From positions 1 through 64,000 of the forward strand of contig NZ_SMJZ01000003.1 of NCBI RefSeq assembly GCF_004348345.1: a stretch of 64,000 nt of DNA. Direction: 5' to 3'. Each line of letters opens with the position of its first letter. The first letter of the stretch is position 1. The DNA is from Nonomuraea longispora. GTDB taxonomy: Bacteria > Actinomycetota > Actinomycetes > Streptosporangiales > Streptosporangiaceae. The notes beneath the pieces were generated by a model. It saw only the letters and a program-made list of their open reading frames with translations, made no database searches and was not told where the DNA came from. Made by a program: the position numbers and the translations under genes. Shown one piece after another: positions 57,843 to 64,000 of the stretch.

Positions 57843-59114
57843 ATGGACGACAACCGCCGGGCCCCCGTTGGCCCGGCGGCGTTTTCGCCTTCCACCGGAA
57901 TTCGGCAGGACCTGAGCTTTCTCGTCAGGTCGCGCAAGCGGCGTGACACGTACAAACTGGTGCCGTTCATCGTGGTGACGCTGGTCGCGGTGCTGACCGC
58001 CGACGTGCTGCTGCTCGTGCAGCCGCCGCAGAACGATCCCGGCGGCGTGCGGGCGGCCGAGCCGGAGCAGTCGCTCATGGCCCAGCAGCGGCCCCAGCGC
58101 AGCGAGCCGCAGCGGCAGCAGCCGACCGACACGGTCCGGCCGGTGACGCCGCTGAGCAAGCTGCACAAGCCCAACCTATTCGTGCTCTCTCGCAAGCCGT
58201 TCACGCAGAAGCAGTTAGAGAAGGTGGCGAAGGTACGCGGCGTGCGGGCGCTGGAGCTGGCCGACGCGGCCTCCATCACGCTCGACGGCAAGCGGGTGCA
58301 GACGCTCGCGGTCGACCCGTCCACTTTCCGTTCCTTCACCCCCAAGGTGACCGCCGCCTCCGACCCGCTGTGGCAGAACGTCGCGGCCGGTGACGTGGCG
58401 GTGTCGTTCGTGCTGGGCAACGACGGCGGGCTCTCCCTGCACCGGCGGGTGGCGGGTCCGGCGGGGCCGCTGCGCATCGGCGCCTACGCCACCACCGGCT
58501 TCGGCGCCGTCGACGCGGTCGTGTCCAAGGACGTCGGCCGTACGCTCGGGCTGCCGCGCGACAACGCGCTCATCGTCAGTGCCCCCAAGACCAACTCGGC
58601 CAAGCTGCGAGACAAGATCCTCGCCAGCCTGCCCAAGGGCGCGCAGGCGGTCATGGTGAACCCGGTCCTGCCGCCGCCGCAGAAGGTCAGGCAGAACTGG
58701 CCGGCCGGCTCGTTCATGACGGGTGAGCAGCTCACGGCGGCGCTGAAGGCGGCGGTGTCCAAGATCGGCAGGCCCTACGTGTGGGGTGCCGAAGGTCCTG
58801 ACACCTTCGACTGCTCCGGCCTGGTCCAGTGGGCCTTCGCCCAGGCGGGCGTGCGGATGCCCCGGGTGACCCACCAGCAGTGGGTGACAGGGCCGCAGGT
58901 GCCGTTGTCGCAGGCGCACCCCGGCGACCTGCTCTTCTGGCGCAACGACCCGACCAACCCCGCCTACATCTCCCACGTGGCGATCTATTGGGGCGACGGC
59001 AAGATGCTGCACGCGCCCCGCACGGGCGACGTGGTCAAGATCGTCCCGGTGAACAGGCGTAACCTCGCCGGGGTGGTCCGGGTCAGCCCCGTGGCCGCAT
59101 CCAAGGTCCGCTAG
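57843..59114 (+). CDS. NlpC/P60 (C40) cell-wall peptidase
   Basis: 423 residues. A basic N-terminus (VRSRKRRDTYKL) and one membrane helix (about 40-59) anchor it with the rest outside. After a Gln/Pro linker and a domain of unknown fold, residues about 305-415 are NlpC/P60: DTFDCSGLVQWAFAQAG (Cys), YISHVAIYWG (His) and MLHAPRTG. It should cleave peptidoglycan stem peptides. ATG 57843 lacks a Shine-Dalgarno site and the greA terminator covers codons 4-15; a later start (for example GTG 57960) would lose the basic tip before the helix. Codon 125 is TTA (58215). Confidence 0.82.
   Translation: MDDNRRAPVGPAAFSPSTGIRQDLSFLVRSRKRRDTYKLVPFIVVTLVAVLTADVLLLVQPPQNDPGGVRAAEPEQSLMAQQRPQRSEPQRQQPTDTVRPVTPLSKLHKPNLFVLSRKPFTQKQLEKVAKVRGVRALELADAASITLDGKRVQTLAVDPSTFRSFTPKVTAASDPLWQNVAAGDVAVSFVLGNDGGLSLHRRVAGPAGPLRIGAYATTGFGAVDAVVSKDVGRTLGLPRDNALIVSAPKTNSAKLRDKILASLPKGAQAVMVNPVLPPPQKVRQNWPAGSFMTGEQLTAALKAAVSKIGRPYVWGAEGPDTFDCSGLVQWAFAQAGVRMPRVTHQQWVTGPQVPLSQAHPGDLLFWRNDPTNPAYISHVAIYWGDGKMLHAPRTGDVVKIVPVNRRNLAGVVRVSPVAASKVR
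57854..57885 (+). terminator. Intrinsic terminator of greA inside the next open frame
   Basis: CCGCCGGGC / GCCCGGCGG with an eight-base loop, followed by CGTTTT: a standard GC stem plus T-run 17 bases after the greA stop. It overlaps codons 4-15 of the C40 peptidase frame starting at 57843. Confidence 0.75.
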
Positions 59115-59170
59115 GCCTTTCCTTCGCGCGCAGTGCTCCGTACCCATGGGTGCGATCTTCCGAACAACGG

Positions 59171-59186
59171 TGTAATGATGATTACA
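59171..59186. promoter_or_regulatory. Palindromic operator at the RHH-like gene start
   Basis: TGTAATGATGATTACA, perfect 6-bp arms around GATG. It contains the -10-like TAATGA and ends on the first base of the ATG, so binding would block the leaderless promoter. A related sequence TTAATGATGACTGG lies at about 59918-59931 before pckA. Confidence 0.65.
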
Positions 59187-59710
59187 TGGCTAGCGATGAT
59201 GATGTGACGGCACAGATCCACGGCTGGTTCGCGGGGCGGCTGCCCGGTGACTGGTTCACCGGCGCGCCCGAGATCGTCAGGGACCGCGAGGAGATCGCGG
59301 TGCTCGGCCGGCTGCCCGAGCCGCCGGCCGACGTTCCCGAGGCCGAGCGGTCCGCCTTGATCGACGGGCTGGCCCGCCGCTTCAGGGAGGAGACGCGCGA
59401 GCGCCGGATCGAGATCGCCAAGGAGGCCGAGCGCAAGTTCCGCCAGAAGGTCTCCTGGGGCGTTGTCTGCGGCGGCGATACTGTGATGTTCACCACACTC
59501 TCCGTGCCCGTGATGACCCGGCTGCGCCAGTCGGAGCGCCGCGTGCTCGACACGCTGGTGGCCGCGGGCGTGGCCAGGAGTCGCAGCGACGCGCTCGCCT
59601 GGTGCGTACGCCTGGTCGGCAAGAACGCCGACACGTGGCTCGGCGATCTGAGGGAGGCGCTCCAGCACGTCGACCGAGTTCGCTCCGAAGGGCCCGACGT
59701 AAATTCCTAG
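59186..59710 (+). CDS. Ribbon-helix-helix-like protein
   Basis: 174 residues. The first 80 are acidic and helical. The C-terminal part VMFTTLSVPVMTRLRQSERRVLDTLVAAGVARSRSDALAWCVRLVGKNADTWLGDL has the strand-helix-helix pattern of RHH DNA-binding domains (VxxRLxxxERxxLDxLVxxGVxxSRSDAL). No Shine-Dalgarno site lies before ATG 59186; the start is probably leaderless and sits in a palindrome, suggesting autoregulation. Not a typical antitoxin, since no toxin gene is adjacent. Confidence 0.6.
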   Translation: MASDDDVTAQIHGWFAGRLPGDWFTGAPEIVRDREEIAVLGRLPEPPADVPEAERSALIDGLARRFREETRERRIEIAKEAERKFRQKVSWGVVCGGDTVMFTTLSVPVMTRLRQSERRVLDTLVAAGVARSRSDALAWCVRLVGKNADTWLGDLREALQHVDRVRSEGPDVNS

Positions 59711-59737
59711 ACCACCCAGCGGAAACGGCCGGAGCAA

Positions 59738-59790
59738 TGGACTAAACCACTGCGGGAATTGGTTTAGACCAGCCGAATTGGACTGGACCA
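59738..59790. promoter_or_regulatory. Three DasR/GntR-type boxes upstream of pckA
   Basis: TGGACTAAACCA (59738-59749), TGGTTTAGACCA (59760-59771) and TGGACTGGACCA (59779-59790) match the DasR core TGGTCTAGACCA at 10, 11 and 10 of 12 positions. The first and second are also arms of an inverted repeat, and the first and third lie in a 25-bp direct repeat. Confidence 0.65.
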
Positions 59791-59958
59791 CTGCCGGGAA
59801 TTGCTTCTTTTGAATCCGTTCCCGTTGGGTAGGCTCCCCCAATCGCCAGGGGCGCTGCCTGCGACGACGGCCGCGCCGACAGGTCTATGCCAATTGGCTT
59901 TCCGACCGCTTCGTCGTTAATGATGACTGGGCCCTGAGAGAGTGGAGGAGTCGACGTC

Positions 59959-61752
59959 GTGTCCGTTTCCGTGGAAGTGCCCGCACCGACCAGCAATAGG
60001 GAATTGGCCGAGTGGGTAAAGGAGATCGCTGCTCTGACCCAGCCCGACCGGATCGAGTGGTGCGACGGGTCAGAGGAGGAGTGGACGCGCCTCACGAACC
60101 TTCTCGTCGAGCAGGGGACGTTCACGCGCCTGGCCGCCAGGCCCAACAGTTTCTACGCCAAGTCCGACCCGAGTGACGTGGCGAGAGTCGAGGACCGCAC
60201 GTTCATCTGCTCGGAGCGCGAGGAGGACGCCGGGCCCACCAACAACTGGATTGCGCCCGGCGAGATGCGCGAGACGTTCGGCGAGCTGTTCAAGGGCTGC
60301 ATGCGCGGCCGCACGATGTACGTGGTGCCCTTCTGCATGGGCCCGCTGGGCGGGGAGATCTCCCAGCTCGGTGTCGAGATCACCGACTCCGCGTACGTCG
60401 CCGTGTCCATGCGCGTCATGACCCGCATGGGCGACAGGGCGCTGCGGCTCATCGAGGAACGGGGCTCGTTCGTCAGGGCCGTGCACTCCGTGGGCGCGCC
60501 GCTGGAGCCCGGCCAGGAGGACGTGCCGTGGCCGTGCAGCTCCACCAAGTACATCAGCCACTTCCCCGAGACCCGCGAGATCTGGTCCTACGGCTCCGGC
60601 TACGGCGGCAACGCCCTGCTCGGCAAGAAGTGTTACGCGTTGCGCATCGCCAGCGCCATGGCCCGCGACGAGGGCTGGCTGGCCGAGCACATGCTCATTC
60701 TCAAACTGACGCCACCCTCGGGTGAGGCGCGCTACATCGCCGCCGCCTTCCCGAGCGCCTGCGGCAAGACCAACCTCGCCATGCTCCAGCCCACGATCCC
60801 CGGCTGGAAGGTCGAGACCATCGGCGACGACATCGCCTGGATGCGCTTCGGCGAGGACGGCCGCCTCTACGCCATCAACCCGGAGGCCGGCTTCTTCGGC
60901 GTCGCGCCCGGCACCGGCGAGGTGACCAACGCCAACGCGGTCAGGACTCTCTGGGGCAACAGCATCTTCACCAACGTCGCGCTCACCGACGACGGCGACG
61001 TGTGGTGGGAGGGGCTTACCGAGGAGCCCCCCGCTCACCTGACCGACTGGAAGGGCCGCTCGTGGACGCCTGCCAGCGACGAGCCCGCCGCCCACCCGAA
61101 CGCGCGCTTCACCACCCCCGCGTCCCAGTGCCCGATCATCGCGCCCGAGTGGCAGGACCCCAAGGGCGTGCCCATCTCGGCGATCTTGTTCGGTGGCCGC
61201 CGCGCCACCGCCGTTCCTCTGGTGACGGAGTCGCTGAGCTGGGAGCACGGCGTCTTTCTCGGAGCCAACGTCGCCTCCGAGAAGACCGCCGCCGCCGAGG
61301 GCAAGGTCGGCGAGCTGCGCCACGACCCGTTCGCCATGCTGCCGTTCTGCGGCTACAACATGGGAGACTACTTCGGCCACTGGCTGGACATCGGGCGCCG
61401 CGAGGGTGCCGTGCTGCCCCGGATCTACTACGTCAACTGGTTCCGCAAGAACGCCGGCGGCAGATTCATCTGGCCCGGCTTCGGCGAGAACAGCCGCGTG
61501 CTCAAGTGGATCGTCGACCGGCTCAACGGCGAGGCCAAGGCGGTGCCGACACCGATCGGCCTGCTGCCCGCCGACCTCGACACCGAGGGCCTCGACCTGT
61601 CCGAGGAGGACCTGCAGACGCTGCTGAGCGTCGACCGCGAGGTGTGGCGCGAGGAGGCCGCGCTGATCCCGGCCCACTTCGAGACGTTCGGCTCCCACCT
61701 GCCGAAGGAGCTGTGGGACGAGTACAACGCCCTGCTCGACCGCCTCAGCTGA
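59959..61752 (+). CDS. pckA: Phosphoenolpyruvate carboxykinase (GTP)
   Basis: 597 residues, normal for the GTP-dependent enzyme. [16 protein letters not shown] is the P-loop with the mobile-loop Cys, [12 protein letters not shown] the metal site, and [30 protein letters not shown] and [28 protein letters not shown] are family signatures. It converts oxaloacetate and GTP to PEP and starts gluconeogenesis. GGAGGAG nine to ten bases before GTG 59959 fixes the start. Three GntR/DasR-like boxes lie 170-220 bases upstream, suggesting control by amino-sugar or carbon status. Confidence 0.97.
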   Translation: MSVSVEVPAPTSNRELAEWVKEIAALTQPDRIEWCDGSEEEWTRLTNLLVEQGTFTRLAARPNSFYAKSDPSDVARVEDRTFICSEREEDAGPTNNWIAPGEMRETFGELFKGCMRGRTMYVVPFCMGPLGGEISQLGVEITDSAYVAVSMRVMTRMGDRALRLIEERGSFVRAVHSVGAPLEPGQEDVPWPCSSTKYISHFPETREIWSYGSGYGGNALLGKKCYALRIASAMARDEGWLAEHMLILKLTPPSGEARYIAAAFPSACGKTNLAMLQPTIPGWKVETIGDDIAWMRFGEDGRLYAINPEAGFFGVAPGTGEVTNANAVRTLWGNSIFTNVALTDDGDVWWEGLTEEPPAHLTDWKGRSWTPASDEPAAHPNARFTTPASQCPIIAPEWQDPKGVPISAILFGGRRATAVPLVTESLSWEHGVFLGANVASEKTAAAEGKVGELRHDPFAMLPFCGYNMGDYFGHWLDIGRREGAVLPRIYYVNWFRKNAGGRFIWPGFGENSRVLKWIVDRLNGEAKAVPTPIGLLPADLDTEGLDLSEEDLQTLLSVDREVWREEAALIPAHFETFGSHLPKELWDEYNALLDRLS

Positions 61753-61763
61753 GCGCCGCCCCC

Positions 61764-61810
61764 TTGTGCGGTACGGCTGCGCCGTCTAACTTGGCGGCTT
61801 GCCGTACCGC
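61764..61810 (+). promoter_or_regulatory. Promoter inside an inverted repeat, upstream of the TIGR04222/MNIO cassette
   Basis: TTGTGC (61764-61769), 17-base spacer, TAACTT (61787-61792). Perfect 10-bp arms GCGGTACGGC (61768-61777) and GCCGTACCGC (61801-61810) flank the -10 box; the right arm covers the likely transcription start. Either an operator or, if transcribed from pckA, a terminator-like stem. Confidence 0.6.
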
Positions 61811-61824
61811 GGGGGAGGCAGCAC

Positions 61825-62766
61825 GTGGACTTCGTACTGATCATTGCCTCGATCGCCATCGTGGCCCTGGTCGGCGTGGTGGAGCAGCGCGCCGAACGCG
61901 AGCGCGTGAGGGTCAGCGGGGCCAAACCCGCCAGAGCCGGCCACCAGTTGGGCCCTTACGAGCTGGCCTACCTGTCGGGCGGGCCGCGCCGGGCGCTCAA
62001 CACGGCGCTGGCCGTGCTCGCCTCGGCCGGGGCCATCCGTGTCTCGCGGGGCTCGCGGGTCACCGCCGTGCACGGCGCCTCGCCCTCGCCGGTGCCGCTT
62101 GAGCAGGCGGTGCTCGACGCGACGGCGGCGCGGCCGGGCGGCTACCAGGCGAGCGAGCTGCGCCGCGAGCTGGAGTCGCATCCCGCGCTCGCCGAGCTCG
62201 CCGCCGAGCTGGAGCGCAAGGGGCTGATCGTGCCGCAGTCGGCGTTCGAGAAGGCCCGGCGGCTCTGTGACCGGCTGCGGTTCGTGGTGGCCGGCGCGGC
62301 GGGCTACCTGGTGCTGCTGATCGTGCTGGCCGTCATGGGCGTGGCCGGTGAGGAGACGGTGTACGTGGGGGCGGTGTTCTTCGCGTTGTTCGCCCTCGTC
62401 ACCAGCCTCATCGCGCTCTACCGGCAGCGGCGCAGGCTGCGCAACGTCGTCACCCGCGAGGGCCGCGAGGTGCTGCGGTCGGCCCACGCGTACCATCCGA
62501 GGGGCGTACGTGATCCGCGCTCGCTCTCCGCGGCCGTGGCGATCCCCGTCGCGCTGTACGGGCTGACGGAGTCGGGGGACCGGCTGCTCTGCGACGAGCT
62601 GTCCGTCGGCGTACCCGGGGGTGACTGCGCCGGCGCCTGCGGCAGCTTCAGCGGCTCCGGCACCACCTTCGGCAGCGATTCCTTCGGCGGCATGGACCCC
62701 GGTGGTGGGTCGTCGAGCTGCGGCGGCGGATCGGGCTGCGGCGGTGGTGGCGGAGGAGGAGGTTGA
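61825..62766 (+). CDS. TIGR04222-type membrane protein with Cys/Gly-rich tail
   Basis: 313 residues. An N-terminal helix (residues 2-20), a soluble part beginning with [32 protein letters not shown] (the TIGR04222 pattern), two further helices (about 150-200) and a C-terminal tail that is almost only Gly, Ser and Cys. Cysteines lie at 256, 268, 272, 299 and 305, giving CAGAC and CGGGSGC motifs before a terminal octaglycine. This tail resembles a RiPP-like core joined to a membrane protein. GTG 61825 is preceded by GGGGGAGG. The polyglycine codons also form the ribosome binding site of the MNIO gene, whose ATG lies one base after this stop. Confidence 0.8.
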   Translation: MDFVLIIASIAIVALVGVVEQRAERERVRVSGAKPARAGHQLGPYELAYLSGGPRRALNTALAVLASAGAIRVSRGSRVTAVHGASPSPVPLEQAVLDATAARPGGYQASELRRELESHPALAELAAELERKGLIVPQSAFEKARRLCDRLRFVVAGAAGYLVLLIVLAVMGVAGEETVYVGAVFFALFALVTSLIALYRQRRRLRNVVTREGREVLRSAHAYHPRGVRDPRSLSAAVAIPVALYGLTESGDRLLCDELSVGVPGGDCAGACGSFSGSGTTFGSDSFGGMDPGGGSSSCGGGSGCGGGGGGGG

Positions 62767-62767
62767 C

Positions 62768-63583
62768 ATGGCCGGGCTGGGAGTGGGCATCGGCTGGCGG
62801 AGCGAGCTCGACCTGACCATCGAGCGGATGGACGGCGTCGACTTCCTCGAAGTGGTCGCCGAGAACATCAGGCCGGCCCAGCTGCCCGAGTCGTTACGGG
62901 TGCTGCGCGGACGCGGCCTGCCGGTGATCCCGCACGGGGTGTCGCTCGGGGTAGGCGACGCGCAGCCGCCATCGCCCGCCCGGCTCGCCCATCTGGCGGC
63001 CTGCGCGCAGGCTCTCGACGCGCCGCTGGTCAGCGAGCATCTGGCGTTCGTACGCGGGGGCGGCGTCGAGGCCGGGCACCTGCTGCCCGTGCCGCGCACC
63101 CGCGAGTCGCTGCGGGTGGTCACCGAGAACGTGCGGCGGGCCCAGGACGCCCTGCCCGTGCCGCTGGCCCTGGAGAACGTCGCCGCCATCTTCGGCTGGC
63201 CGGACGACGAGCTGACCGAGGCGGAGTTCCTCGCGGAGCTGGTCGCGGCGACCGGCGTCGGGCTGCTCATCGACGTCGCCAACCTCTACAACAACCAGGT
63301 CAACCTGGGCCTGTCGGCCGTGGCGGCGCTCGACGCGCTCCCGCTGGAGCACCTCGCGTACGTCCACGTGGCCGGCGGCTACGAGCGCGACGGGATCTGG
63401 CACGACACGCACACCCAGGTCGCGCCGCAGCCGGTGCTCGACCTGCTGACCGAGTTGTGCGCCCGTGCCACGCCGCCCGGCGTGCTGCTGGAGTGGGACG
63501 AGGACTACCCGAGTGACGACGTCCTCGTGACCGAGCTGTCCAGGATCAGGGCGGCCATGTCCTTGGCGGGGGAGCCGCGGTGA
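62768..63583 (+). CDS. DUF692/MNIO-family multinuclear iron oxygenase
   Basis: 271 residues, a TIM-barrel of the UPF0276/DUF692 family. Candidate iron ligands are all present: VAEN (Glu32), PHGVSL (His56), SEHLAF (His91), EAGHLLPVP (His104), ALENVAA (Glu136), [11 protein letters not shown] (Asp169, Asn172), VHVAGG (His200), HDTHTQV (Asp213, His215) and LEWDEDYP (Glu242, Asp244). Characterised members oxidise cysteines or other residues in ribosomal peptides, as in methanobactin and bufferin pathways. GGAGGAGG overlaps the preceding gene. Codon 43 is TTA (62894). The partner gene overlaps the stop by GTGA. Its likely substrate is the Cys tail of the previous protein. Confidence 0.88.
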   Translation: MAGLGVGIGWRSELDLTIERMDGVDFLEVVAENIRPAQLPESLRVLRGRGLPVIPHGVSLGVGDAQPPSPARLAHLAACAQALDAPLVSEHLAFVRGGGVEAGHLLPVPRTRESLRVVTENVRRAQDALPVPLALENVAAIFGWPDDELTEAEFLAELVAATGVGLLIDVANLYNNQVNLGLSAVAALDALPLEHLAYVHVAGGYERDGIWHDTHTQVAPQPVLDLLTELCARATPPGVLLEWDEDYPSDDVLVTELSRIRAAMSLAGEPR

Positions 63584-64000
63584 GCGGCACGACCCTCCCT
63601 GGCGGCGAGGCAGCGGTGCCGGACGCGGAGGTGCGGCGGCGGCTGGCGGAGGCGCAGGGGAGGGTCGTGGCGGCGCTCGTCATGGGTGCGGAGCCGCCTG
63701 AGGGCTTCGACCCCGAGCGCATGCGGGTGCAGGCGGTGAGCCTGCTGGCCAAGCGGCGCGGCATCGTGGCGAGGCTCCGTCCCGACGCTGCCGCCGCCGC
63801 GGGCCCCGACCTGGCCTCCGAGTACGCCGCCTACGCCCGTTCCCGCACCACGCCGCCGCCCGGCTACCGCGCGGACGCCGACGACTTCGCCGACTGGTTG
63901 CGCGCCCGTGGCCGCATGCCCGCCCCGCGCGGGAAGGTCCGCTGGTGGTCGCGTCTCCTGTCCCGGGATCCGGGTCGGTCACGAGCGGACGGATGGCCGG
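63580..64000 (+). CDS. MNIO partner protein, cut by the window end
   Basis: At least 140 residues, open to the last base, with no stop seen. GTG 63580 overlaps the MNIO stop (GTGA). The sequence begins [20 protein letters not shown] and continues with helices ([40 protein letters not shown]) and [15 protein letters not shown] enzymes usually need a helical partner that binds the substrate leader; position and coupling suggest that role. I recall streptomycete DUF692 proteins (SCO6045 type) with a C-terminal extension that may correspond to this protein as a fusion, but could not check it. Confidence 0.7.
   Translation, partial: MSGTTLPGGEAAVPDAEVRRRLAEAQGRVVAALVMGAEPPEGFDPERMRVQAVSLLAKRRGIVARLRPDAAAAAGPDLASEYAAYARSRTTPPPGYRADADDFADWLRARGRMPAPRGKVRWWSRLLSRDPGRSRADGWP

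Noticed and set aside
59186-59710. Toxin-antitoxin module based on the RHH-like protein
   Set aside because: The protein is much longer than RHH antitoxins, and neither neighbour (C40 peptidase, pckA) is a toxin.

Overview
The window is high-GC, almost fully coding chromosomal DNA from an actinomycete. A mycothiol S-conjugate amidase, a GTP-type PEP carboxykinase, an AfsR/SARP-type regulator, a DUF6292 gene and many apparently leaderless genes (a TAnnnT box 6-8 nt before the start codon) point to Streptosporangiaceae or a close relative such as Nonomuraea. That assignment is inference. I see no transposase, integrase, phage gene, rRNA or CRISPR array.

Layout. (1) 16-4377, minus: a four-gene operon with 4-nt stop/start overlaps encoding a Wzz-like protein, a Wzy/WaaL-like membrane protein, an APH-fold kinase and a sulfotransferase. 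Divergent from it are a GH26-like lipoprotein, then a TauE/SafE permease and an APS kinase carrying a degenerate sulfurylase half. Together these suggest assembly and sulfation of a surface glycan. (2) 9207-17641: the conserved actinobacterial block mfd - SurA-like lipoprotein - mazG - eno - FtsB/DivIC - DUF501 - ppx. (3) 17811-25645: a three-domain secreted Ig-like protein, a PadR/HAAS pair with a clear operator, a family-5 UDG, ndh under a perfect Rex box, an ACT-domain protein, a deformylase-like protein with HQxxH in place of HExxH, a 73-nt class-I tRNA with anticodon UAA, YccA, DUF4287 and a PPOX protein. (4) 25770-37740: thiolase - PQQ-like lipoprotein - SGNH hydrolase - cbs ... metB, resembling the mycobacterial fadA3-Rv1075c-cbs-metB order, with an inserted accessory block (imine-reductase-like enzyme, AfsR-like regulator, orphan histidine kinase). 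(5) 37737-48050: small membrane proteins, GNAT, a VWA/MoxR pair, a secreted protein behind an SD-sequestering hairpin, FIST, ROK, M1 peptidase and RDD. (6) 48085-59114: hppD divergent from an Lrp regulator, a class A PBP, a DUF255 thioredoxin-like protein, then mca / DUF4307 / greA, again in mycobacterial order, and a C40 peptidase. (7) 59186-64000: an RHH-like regulator with its own operator, pckA behind three DasR-like boxes, and at the right edge a three-gene cassette: TIGR04222-type membrane protein with a Cys/Gly tail, a DUF692/MNIO enzyme, and an overlapping partner gene cut by the window end.

The strongest candidate for a poorly described system is that last cassette: a membrane-anchored protein whose Cys-Gly tail may be modified by an MNIO iron enzyme. 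Its promoter sits inside an inverted repeat, and its enzyme gene carries one of only two in-frame TTA codons I found. The class-I tRNA(UAA) at 23367-23439 would read exactly that codon and is itself anomalous.
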